DNA from: Ottelia alismoides
Lineage: Eukaryota > Streptophyta > Magnoliopsida > Alismatales > Hydrocharitaceae
Assembly: GCA_037367405.1 (NCBI GenBank)
Contig: JAZKJV010002617.1
Span: forward strand, 558,001 to 622,000
Length of the DNA stretch: 64,000 nucleotides
Reading direction: 5' to 3'
Shown here: one piece after another, positions 1 through 9,150 of the stretch
How the letters are laid out: the number at the start of each line of letters is the position of its first letter
How positions within the stretch are numbered: position 1 is the first letter of the stretch
Position numbers and translations under genes: made by a program
Notes under the pieces: generated by a model
Databases searched by the model: none
Seen by the model: the letters and a program-made list of their open reading frames with translations, nothing else
What the model was told of the DNA's origin: nothing

Positions 1-211
1 AATTCTCCTCTTGACACGGTTTCCAATGATACGACTATGCTCATTATTCTATATTATTTCACTCTTATTCCTATCTTTATCTCATCTTACCTACCTTTAT
101 TTCACCTTATTCTTCCTATCCTCCAGCCAAACAAAGAATACACCCTTATTCTCCTTATTCCCCATATCTTTATTCCTGCTTATTCCCGAACCGAACGTAC
201 CCTTGGATTTT
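1..211. other. No gene seen; pyrimidine-rich AT sequence
   Basis: This stretch is rich in CT runs on the plus strand and has no recognisable coding sequence. It lies downstream of the LINE RNase H domain on the minus strand, so it may be the LINE 3' untranslated region. No poly(T) tract marking a LINE tail is visible on the plus strand. Confidence 0.4.
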
Positions 212-699
212 TCAGCTTGAGCTGGTCTGATTATTTATTTGATAAACATCTACTTTGCAGTCTGATGTGATTAACATACCATGAGTATCAAGGTCAATAG
301 CCAATGCTATAGCAGAACTGATGGCCAAAATTTCGGTCTCTAAAGCTGACTCAACACTTATCATGAGTGCTTTTGCTTCCAAGAATTCTTGCCTATTGTC
401 GAATACAACAATTCCGCAACATGAGAGCTCATAAGAGAAGGTTTCATCCACTTCCAATGCCATTTCATAGTTTTGGATTCCTACTTGCACTTGTTCGTGT
501 AGAGTTTCATGCCTTGAATTTGTATTGAAGTACAAGGATTCGTAAAAGGGGATTTTGGCCATCTTTAGTGGGTTTGGAGTCTGACCTATGAATTTCAGAT
601 TGCACATGTCCATCCAAATTTATGAAGCACATAACATATCATCTTAAAAGTTATGGGAAGTGGACTCCTCGTATGGAATTGAAAACACAAAATTTAAAA
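212..699 (-). pseudogene. LINE ORF2 C-terminal RNase H domain
   Basis: Minus-strand frame, open from 613 to 212, with the fold order of the plant L1-type RNase H: an acidic start (VDETFSYE), then a GIVV strand, then AKA, then ALETEILA with the catalytic Glu, then TSDCKVD with a catalytic Asp. Plant L1 elements carry this domain after the reverse transcriptase and a zinc-knuckle (zf-RVT) domain. The zf-RVT and RT parts lie at 5567-7238 on the same strand, so this is the far half of one LINE separated by the Copia-A insertion. Stops between 620 and 699 and the altered first Asp context indicate a dead copy. Confidence 0.78.
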
Positions 700-704
700 T
701 GTTT
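700..704. repeat. 5-bp target site duplication of Copia-A (left)
   Basis: TGTTT directly precedes the left LTR and is repeated at 5562-5566 directly after the right LTR. A 5-bp duplication is standard for Copia integrase. It shows that Copia-A inserted as one unit into the LINE. Confidence 0.85.
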
Positions 705-920
705 TGTAGAAGAACAAGATAAACGATTTACGTGGAAAACCCTTCCATCATGGAAAAATCACGGGGGCACAATAACCCTAATCTCCACACGAGTTTAGGG
801 TTTTCTTCACTAACATAATGAGAAAGAGAGGGGGGATGAGTACATAAATAGGAGTCAGGGGTAAATGGTCCCTCATCCAAAGATCCATTTACCCGCCCAC
901 TTATATTACAGAACTCAACA
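705..920 (-). repeat. 3' LTR of Copia-A
   Basis: 216 bp. On the element strand it starts TGTTGAGTTC and ends CTTCTACA. It aligns end to end with 5337-5561. A purine tract (GAGAGGGAG on the minus strand, about 921-930) abuts its start and serves as polypurine tract. Confidence 0.92.
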
Positions 921-2375
921 CTCCCTCTCAAGTTGGGCATACATGTCAACCATGCCCAACTTGCCTACATTCAACTCGTATTGCGCCGTAGGCAGCCCCT
1001 TTGTGAAGAGGTCAGCAATCTGATCTCCAGATTTCAAGTAAGGAAGGCACAACTGCCCATCATCGATTTTTTCGCGAATGAAATGTCGATCGATCTCCAC
1101 ATGTTTGGTTCTATCATGCATCATTGGATTGTTTGCTAAATTTATAGCGGCATTGTTGTCACAGAACATCTTTATAGGCATACAAGCTTCAGTCCCTAAT
1201 GCTTTTAACAGCAACTGTAGCCATAAAGCTTTTGTCACGCCATTAGTAAGAGCCCTGTATTCAGCTTCTGCACTTGACCTTGAAACAACATGTTGTTTTT
1301 TGCTTCTCCAAATAACAAGATTCCCACTCAAGTACACAGCATATCCAGATGTAGATCTCCTATCATCAACAGACCCGGCCCAATCAGCATCGGTATATCC
1401 TTCAATAGTAACATTACCTCGTTTTTTAAACATAAGTCCTTTGCCATGACACTTCTTTATGTAGCTCAAGATCTTGTTAACAACGTTCACATGGACAGTA
1501 GTAGGAGCGTGCATAAATTGGCTGACTATATTCACTGCATAGGTGATGTCCGGTCTCGTGAGAGTAAGGTAGATTAGTTTTCCAAATAACCTCCGATATC
1601 TACCTTTCTCCTCATCATCAAGAAGTTTCCCATCATTCTTACTCATTTTATGATTAGCCTCCACAGGGTACGAGGCAGGTTTACAACCTACCATCCCCGA
1701 GTCATGAAGAAGATTAAGAGCATAATTTCGTTGATTCAAACACATACCCTGTAGAGATCTGGCCATCTCAATACCAAGGAAATACTTCAGTTGTCCCAAA
1801 TCTTTCAATTCAAACTCTGTTGAAAGAGTTCTCTTCAAGCTAGATTATTCCTCGTCATCATCTCCAGTAAGGATCATATCATCGACATAGACCAAACAGA
1901 TAGATCTCTTTTGGTCCCTTCTCTTGATGAAAAGGGTATGATCTCCATTAGCCTGTCTGTAGCCATTTTTTATCATCACAATCCGAAGTCGTTCAAACCA
2001 AGTTCTTGGCGACTGTTTCAGACCATACAAAGCTTTTTTTAGCTTGCAACATTTATCCTTTTGGTCATATCCTGGTGGCATTTTCATGTAAACTTCCTCT
2101 TTGAGATTTCCATTTAGGAAGGTATTTTTTACATCCAATTGATACATTTTCCAGGAGAATTGCACGACAAGACAAATAATGACTCTGACAGTGTTCATCT
2201 TTGCAACAGGAGCAAAGGTCTCGAGGTAATCAATACCATATTTCTGACTGTAACCTCTTGCAACTAATCGGTCTTTGAATCTGTCAATTTTTCATCGGCC
2301 TTGTACTTGATTGTGTAGACCCATTTTGAACCGACCAATTGAGCATCTTTTGGAATTTTCACTATATCCCATGTA
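915..2375 (-). pseudogene. Copia-A reverse transcriptase and RNase H
   Basis: Two frames in tandem. 2198-1846 has the RT core: LDVKNTFLNGNLKEEVYM, then ALYGLKQSPRTWF, then the catalytic YVDD (YVDDMILTGDD). 1838-915 carries the RT tail (LGQLKYFLGIE), RPDITYAV, and the Copia RNase H (TDADWAG, DDRRSTSGY, SRSSAEAEYRAL, DNNAAINLA, KHVEIDRHFIREKI, LADLFTKGL-like). The two parts are in one frame, separated by a single TAA at 1843-1845. Upstream, 2375-2200 still encodes the RT N-terminus (SKWVYTIKYKAD) but contains frame damage. Length and domain order match a normal Copia RT-RH, so decay is mild. Confidence 0.9.
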
Positions 2376-3460
2376 TCATTTTTTTTCTAAAGCCTCCATT
2401 TCTTCCTTCATAGCTCTTGCCCATCTAGGATCACACTGGGCTTCAACAGAACTCTTCGGTATAACATGGGAATCAAGCACGGTGATAAAACTTTTATAGT
2501 TTGAACTTACCCGAGAGTAAGAGACATAATTTTCCATAGGATAACGAGAAGGAGGCCTGATTGTTCTTGCAGCCTTCCTTACAGCAATAGGAAGGTCCTC
2601 CTCAACATCTTCAGTATCACCAACCTGGTCATTCAAGCTATTTTTAGTGTTCTTAACCAAATAATCAGGGAAAGGAGAACTACTTACAGTGCGATCATGA
2701 CTTGGATCATCCAAGGTGAGATTGAGATTGTGGTTTGGTGTCATATTTTCCTCGTTGTCATCATTGTCATCAACAGTCTCTCGTTTGTCATCATCGTCCA
2801 AATTCTCAGCGTTGTTATCCACATTCTCATGTCTGCCAGTATTGTAACCAAAGGGAAGAGCAGTGTCATCATTGATCATATCCCAGCTTTTGTTCATGAA
2901 GCGAAGTTCGTCTTTATTTTTCTCAACTGTCATTTTACTACACTCTCCCTGAGAAAAATTCATTGTGTAGTAGAATTCATGCTCATGAAAAGTAACATCT
3001 CTGTTAACATAAAGTTTCCTTCCAATTGGGTCAAAGCATTTGTACCCCTTTTTTATACTCGAGTATCCAAGGAAGATACATTTCACAGCTCGAGGATCCA
3101 ATTTCCTCATGCCAGGACCAGAAATGTGAACATAACAAACACTCTGAAAAACCCTAGGGGCTAAGCTGAAAGGAACTTTATCCGGATGTAATAGTGTAAA
3201 CGGTGTATTCTTTCCGACCACATTAGAAGGACGGCTATTTATAAGATAAACAACAGCGAGAACTGCTTCTCCCCAATAACTCTTGGGAGTATTCCTTTGG
3301 AAAAGAAGAGCCCTTGTAACTTCTAATATGTGACGAATTTTCCGCTCAGCAATGCCATTCTGTTGAGGTGTGTAACTGCAAGACGTTTCATGAATAATTC
3401 CATTGTCTTCTAGAAATGTACTGAGGGATCCCTCCAGATACTCCTTAGCATTGTCAGTCC
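2376..3460 (-). pseudogene. Copia-A integrase C-terminal half and acidic linker
   Basis: The frame carries LRTDNAKEY (second catalytic Asp), then YTPQQNGIAERKIRH with the catalytic Glu further on, VVYLINSRPSN, the Copia motif AVKCIFLGYSSIKKGYKCF, then an acidic linker rich in Asp and Asn before the RT. It ends at the N-terminal edge of RT (MKEEMEALEKK). The preceding block (3461-4348) runs into it with a one-base loss near 3465. This is the standard order for Ty1/Copia pol. Confidence 0.88.
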
Positions 3461-4348
3461 TTAATATTTTATATTAGTGTCATACTGGATTTTTATCATG
3501 TTGACAAAGCTTCGAATTATACTTGAAACCTCACTTCTATTTTTCATTAAGTACACATGGGTGTATCGAGAAAAATCATCAAAAATTAGCTGACAATGTA
3601 AATCTTTGGCAATTCGATATACAGAGAGTAAGTTAATTGGAAAATCAGGGACATGAAGTGCATCTTTTAACAAAAATTTATCTATGATAGATATTCTCCC
3701 TTTTCCAGCCACCGTGACAGAAGACCCGTCAACCAAATTTACACGTTCTCTACCTGAAGCAAGTCTATAATCAAAAAACATTCTTGCATTCCCTGTCATA
3801 TGATCTGAAGCACCACTATCAATAATCCATTCATTATTAAATAAGTGATTACCTTCAGTTTTATTCGCAGCCAATGCAGTATTCACAATATCAGCATCAT
3901 TAGTACTCTTAGATATTTTTTTGACGTAAGTCTGAAGGTCTTTAATTTGCTCCTCTGTCAGCTTCTTGCTATCAACAGTCATGGCAATGGGTTTCTTTCC
4001 TTTATTATTCTTCCTTTCCGGATGAAGTTCCCAGCAATAATCAATCCCATGACCAGTCTTTTTACAGTGAGCACATTTTTTATTTTTCCAGTAGCCACTT
4101 TTTCCATCTTTACTAAGTAAAGCAGATTTCTCAAATGATGATACATGTTTGTCTCTCATCGCGACACGACGTCTCTCCTCAGATTCAATTGCATGATAGG
4201 TCTCCTCAATGTCGGAGCCTACCCCTGTTGTGAGAAGTTGACTCCTGGTAGATTCCCAGAAAAATGAAGATCCTCTATTTCCATATCTCCTCCTAAAACT
4301 TCTTTTGATCTGCTGGACTAGTCCATGTGTCATCCCAATAATAGTCAA
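3461..4348 (-). pseudogene. Copia-A gag zinc knuckle, protease and truncated integrase
   Basis: 295-residue frame. A complete CCHC knuckle (CAHCKKTGHGIDYC, about residues 88-101) is followed by an aspartic protease with EWIIDSGASDHMTGN (catalytic DSGA). After LHCQLIF the reading jumps straight to DDFSRYTHVYLMK, which belongs in the integrase core. The HHCC pre-integrase domain and the first catalytic Asp segment are absent, with the frame kept. This is an internal in-frame deletion of roughly 100-150 residues judged against the family. The frame ends at a TAA caused by a one-base loss near 3465. Confidence 0.88.
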
Positions 4349-4854
4349 TCTCTTCCCACTTTGCTTTCAGTGCAACATAATACTCTGCAACAGACATGTC
4401 TCCTTGTTTCATACTGTAGACTTTCCTGCTCAACTGATACATTCTTATATCTTATTTTTTTACCATACATGCTCTCAAGAGTGAGCCACTGCTCTCTAGC
4501 AGACTTCTTCCTGAGCACCAGAGGTTGGATTTATGGGGAAACAACATTTATGATCCAATTTCTACATTGGCTATCCTCAATGTACCACTGCTCATACAAC
4601 TTATCAGTAACTGCAAGAGCCTTTTTTCGCCCATCAATGTAGCCTCCACGACCTCTTGAGGCTAATGCAACTTCCATAGCCGCAGACCAAGTCAGGTAAT
4701 TGTTTTTTGTTAATTTGATCGTTGTAATATTAGCTGGAATGTTCTCAATCTTGAATGCCATAGTCTCACCAATATCTTCTTGAGTCATAGATAACCATAG
4801 GCAACCAAAAAACAAAGAGCAAGTAAAAGAGTTCAACTCACAGAGAGAGGCCAA
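4349..4854 (-). pseudogene. Copia-A gag N-terminal region
   Basis: Minus-strand frame starting near 4788 or 4761 (MAFKIENIP). It has the Copia gag opening IKLTKNNYLTWSAAMEVAL, typical of the UBN2/DUF4219-type N-terminus, then EQWYIEDSQCRNWI. After about 4531 the frame is interrupted by stops until the zinc-knuckle frame opens at 4348. The Met at 4761 fits best with the homologous start, though 4854 is the first Met in the open frame. Confidence 0.72.
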
Positions 4855-5325
4855 GAAAAGCCTCTACAATCGTCGCTTCAACGGTTACTGGGGGGGCAGT
4901 GGCTCCCACGAGACTGTACGCACGGATCTGACAGATGCAGGGGCTCCCACAAGAGCCAAGAGCCAAGGCAACGCCGCAACAGTACAGGAGGGGCTCCCAC
5001 GACACAGGAGGTGCTCCCACAAGAGCCATGGCAGTCTAGGGCACCGTGCGCCAAGGCAAATCGCGCAGCAGGGGACGCGCCCAAGGATCGCGTACAGACT
5101 CGTGGCGCGCTAGGGCACAGGGTTGATCGCCGCCACAGGGGATGACCGCACGCCGCAACAGATGACGATGGCGCGCTAGGGCTGAGCGCGTACAGGGTTG
5201 ATCGCACAGGGCTGATTGGGCCCCACAGCAGGTCGCAGCAGCAAGTCGCGCACAGGGGCTGATCGACATGGGGAGGTCGTCCTGAACAGCAGGGTAGGAG
5301 GGTACGATCACAGCCCAACAAGAGA
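4855..5325 (-). other. GC-rich untranslated leader of Copia-A
   Basis: Lies between the primer binding site and gag. It is much richer in GC than the rest of the element, with repeated GCACAGG and GATCGC words. Long minus-strand frames here (up to 183 codons) have low-complexity Cys/Pro/Ala composition with no known domain and are judged chance openings. Confidence 0.6.
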
Positions 5326-5336
5326 CTCTGATACCA
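5326..5336 (-). other. Primer binding site of Copia-A (tRNA-iMet)
   Basis: On the minus strand it reads TGGTATCAGAG, the complement of the 3' end of plant initiator tRNA-Met, directly after the 5' LTR. This fixes the element's orientation as minus. Confidence 0.92.
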
Positions 5337-5561
5337 TGTAGAAGAACAAGAAGAACAAGACAAACGATTTACGTGGAAAACCCTTCGATCAGGGAAAAAC
5401 CACTGGGGCACAATAACCATAATCTCCACACTAGATTAGGATTTTCTTCACTAACATAATGAGAAAGAGAGGGGGGATGAGTACATAAATAGGAGTCAGG
5501 GGTAAATGGTCCCTCATCCAAAGATCCATTTACACGCCCACTTATATTACAGAACTCAACA
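5337..5561 (-). repeat. 5' LTR of Copia-A
   Basis: 225 bp, TG...CA. It is 9 nt longer than the other LTR because AGAACAAGA is duplicated near 5344-5361. The target duplication TGTTT follows at 5562-5566. Confidence 0.92.
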
Positions 5562-5566
5562 TGTTT

Positions 5567-7238
5567 GATTGCAGGAAGTACATTCCACAAATAAAGCATA
5601 CTGTTCTCGCAAAAGTACATTCCACAAATATGTGTTGCATGCATTCCATGTGTCGATTGCAAAAGTAACATTTGTCTTTGAAGTTCGGTATGCGGTTGAT
5701 CAATATAGAACCAAAAGATATAATGTTGTTAATCATCTGCCACATGAAAAGCATTATCCTGGGACGTAGCTCCTTAGGATGCCATATTAATTTGCACTTT
5801 GCAATATGCTCAGTAGATATTGCTCTTCCTTTATTTACTAGGGATTGATAAGTTCTAACTGTAAGGATTTCCTTTAGATGCGGCTTCCAGATTAGTACAT
5901 CCTCCACTCGCGGATTGGTTTTGATCATCATAATTTGTTTAATTATGTTAGATGTGTAATTTATGAAACTTGTTGAGTTGCAATGAGCATCCATCAGGTT
6001 CTCTACTCTTATTGGTGTCCTCAGAGAGAAATTGTGAGTAGGAGTTAGCAACGTAGCATCACCTAACCAATTGTCCCACTAAATTTGTATTTTCCCATTG
6101 CAACCAACCAGTTGAAACTCTGAAATAAGAAGTCTCTCATACCAATGAGGGCTTTCCGTAAATGTGACTGATGTTTTTTAATGTAATCCCCCAGAAATCA
6201 TCTCCGTCGCAATATTTTCCCTTGCATAATATGGGATCAAAAGCTGTGTGGTTTCTTAAGGAATCTCCAAATCAGTTTTAGTAGAAGTGCTTAATTCATT
6301 CGTAAGGTCAGTCTAACCTCGAGTCCACCAATGTGTTTTGGAATGGCCATATCTCCCCATGCAATAAGGTAACAATGCCTATTTGCTTGTTGATATCCCC
6401 ATTAGAAGTCTCTAACTAATCTATCCAATGCCAGTGCAATAGCCATTATGTGTAAGGGTAACATTGTGAGGACTGAAGTAGGAAGAATTGTTCTTTCTGC
6501 TTGAGAGAGCACTCTGCATTTCCATCCTACTAATTTAGCGGTTGCTTTTTCAATGACAATCCAATGTGTCATTGATTCCTTTCTCTTTTCTTTGATAGGA
6601 CATCCTAAATATATGTCCTATTCCAATTCCAAGAGATAATGAATGTTTAGCTGATTCATGATATTGTTAGATATTGCACTTGAGATGTTGCTGGTAAACA
6701 TTATTTTAGATTTACTAAAGTTTGACTTGCTTAGAGAAATACCTATATTGTTGTAGAATATTGCTGATGGTTGCAACCTCGGTGGGAGTGGCTTCACCAA
6801 AGCCTAAGGTATCATCTGCAAACATATGGTGTGACTGGAGCGCTTGCAATTGAAACTTCGTAACCTGAGATGGCTTTAGTGGATAGCAAGAGAGCAAGCT
6901 TCCTAGATAAGAATTCCATGGCCAAAATATACATGAAGGTGACAATGGACATCCTTGTTGAATACATCTCTTAGGGACAAAAAAGGCGTGCTTTCGTCGT
7001 TTATCAGAATGGAGAGAGAAAAGGTTGACATACATGAGGCAATTAAATATATTAGAGTAGGAGGGATGTGTAGTTGGTTTAGAAGATTAATAACAAACCT
7101 CCATTCCAGTTGATCAAAAGCCTTTTCCATGTCTAATTTAAGTGCCACATGATATTTCTTGTCTCATTGAAGCTTTTCATTTTTTTTTGTAATTTTCAAT
7201 ATACACGTTAAAGATTCAATAATAGTGTTGGCATTTTT
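5567..7238 (-). pseudogene. LINE (L1-type) reverse transcriptase and zf-RVT domain
   Basis: Reads down the minus strand: VALKLDMEKAFDQLEW near 7148 (RT palm), KRCIQQGCPLSP near 6970, then MFADDTLGF with the catalytic ADD near 6820, NFSKSKIMF near 6700, then the post-RT region with stops, then a zf-RVT domain at 6051-5567 (KCYFCNRHMECMQHIFVEC, Cys/His positions C128, C131, H140, C145 of that frame). Several stops and frame shifts divide it. The endonuclease and N-terminal RT are missing: LINE similarity stops at 7238, where a different sequence beginning TGTAACG starts. The 3' continuation, the RNase H, is at 212-699. Confidence 0.85.
5577..5630. repeat. Short tandem duplication inside the LINE
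   Basis: The 17-nt word AGTACATTCCACAAATA occurs at 5577-5593 and again at 5614-5630, a 37-nt offset. It lies just after the zf-RVT coding part, close to the Copia-A insertion. Confidence 0.75.
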
Positions 7239-9150
7239 TGTAACGAACGGGTCGAGCTGACCGGCAGAAGCATAAAACATTGAGTCACCCGACCGAACCA
7301 TTACCGGAATCTTCATGGTATTCAATGAGCAGATAAAATAATCATTCTAAAAAAAATCCATTACTCTATAGAGTTCCATTATTACATTCCAACAAGGAAC
7401 ATGCGAAATGAACTGCGAAATAAAATAACATAACAATGTTCCAGTGGGCATAAAGACATCCTTCCGTAAATAATCCATCAATGATCCGTACCGGTTCAAC
7501 TTCACGTGACAATAAGTCTCCTTGAACTGGAAATAATTCAATGCTCGTGTTCCCCTGAAAAAAAACAACAACACATGTTATGAGCCTAACGCTCAATATG
7601 TGCCGAGTTGGGGTCAAGCCAGCTAGCGCGGAAAAACAAGTCTCTCTAAGCTAACTTTACATCTTTAAAACATAACCTCTTCTATACAATCAGTTATCAA
7701 CACAACTATACAATTTGCATAATTATCTTATTGCATGTGATACTAACTTGTTCTCATGTACTATCATTATGCGACTCATACTTTCACATAAACATGCATA
7801 CGGAAGGTATTCCTTGTGAAGACGTTCGTTAAAGCCATAATTACATATATACCCATAAAGTTTGCCATATTTGCATATACGCATTAACATTTCCATAATT
7901 TTCACTTATACCCTCAGAATTTTTCTGTAGTTGCATATATGCCCCAGAACAATCATAACACTTGCATAATGTCATTACTTGGCCATAGTTGCACAAATAT
8001 GCCTTAGCAATTTCAGAGACTGGACACATACCATTGGTTTGTTTAGTGGTTAAAGTTGTCTTAATTGTTACTTCTTAATGGCTTTGGTGGCTTTTCCGCT
8101 GGCACAAGCGGTTCATGACATACATGACAGTGTAGCTACAACTGTAGAGGACTTAGGCGTTGGCCCCTTTAGGCCTACGATAATTGGACTCTAGAGGTAG
8201 CTCCCACCATTGGGTGTAGCACTTAGCTCCGCTTATCGTTATCATTTCATTACACATGTTAATAAGTCCCCATTATTTTATTATCATTTCCTTGAGTAAC
8301 TTCAAATTAGATGTCAAACGTATATGACTTAAAAACTGAGGTGTGCATGTCCTATTACAGAACTTATTTACATCACCCATACTCGGAGACTTGGTTTGTT
8401 GAATGACACTCTTAATACTTTCTTTTAATACGATTATCCATCATACATATTTTTCCCTTACAAGAAACCCCTTAACATCGGCTATAATTTGTTCCGTAGC
8501 ATTGATAAATAGACTGAGTACCCGTGAATGATAACAACATTTATTATTAACTTAGTATTATATAAGGACTAAATAGGCGGACAATTGCAACTAAGAAAAA
8601 GAAACCAAATGAAACGTACTTGGGATATTCTAATATTCTGCAATAACCACTCGAATTAGAAACAAGATAATTCGAGATATCAATACCATTCTTTTTTTTA
8701 TTTACTGAGGGTACATTCATTATAAATCATATGTAAATTAATGGCATTGTGAACGTATTAGTACCATATGTTAATAATATTAAGACTTTCCTTATTCTTA
8801 ATTTGTTGTGCTGCTTTGTGCTTACCATACGAGTACTCCAGATCCTCAAAATTCATATTTTATTTTTATACAAACCTATTGACTAAAAATAGTTCTATTT
8901 TGCAATTAAAACATGAAACTAGTCACCCACGAACATTTAACTTCATATATGAGCTTATGGACGTGAACATAACTACTCTCGGTGGATAATTATAATATAC
9001 AAGTTCTTTGATATTCGATCAAGTAATGCTTCTAGACAACATGAAGATGCACATTTCTTTTTTTCCTTGCAGTTACTAATATAGAACAATGATATACGTA
9101 AAGGAATGCTGATGCCGTGCAGAAATATGTATCATAATTATGATCGAAAG
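7239..9150. other. Unassigned AT-rich block, possibly LTR of the adjacent chromovirus
   Basis: Starts with TGTAACG exactly where LINE similarity ends, as an LTR would, and lies on the 3' side of the minus-strand chromovirus pol. No coding domain is visible. A GC-richer segment lies at about 8090-8240. No partner LTR is present in the window and the 3' end of pol is missing, so the LTR reading cannot be confirmed. 7840-8015 contains imperfect repeats of about 30 nt. Confidence 0.35.
7840..8015. repeat. Imperfect tandem repeats of about 30 nt
   Basis: Five degenerate units share a core like TTGCATATATGCCC, spaced about 28-35 nt (near 7848, 7877, 7905, 7936 and 7990). No function can be inferred from sequence alone. 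Confidence 0.45.

Larger units (their letters stand above)
705..5561 (-). mobile_element. Copia-A: full-length Ty1/Copia LTR retrotransposon inserted in a LINE
   Basis: A 4857-bp element with short TG...CA LTRs (705-920 and 5337-5561), a tRNA-iMet primer site beside the right LTR, a purine tract beside the left LTR, and gag, protease, integrase, RT and RNase H in Copia order on the minus strand. A 5-bp target duplication flanks it. The protein is broken: gag is scrambled, the pre-integrase region is deleted, there is a one-base frameshift near 3465, an in-frame TAA at 1843-1845, and frame breaks between 2200 and 2375. By eye the LTRs differ at about 10 positions plus a 9-nt indel, so it is not very recent. 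Confidence 0.93.

Noticed and set aside
4878..5429. 183-codon minus-strand frame at the end of Copia-A
   Set aside because: It covers the primer binding site and part of the LTR, so it cannot be an element protein. It is a chance opening in GC-rich leader.
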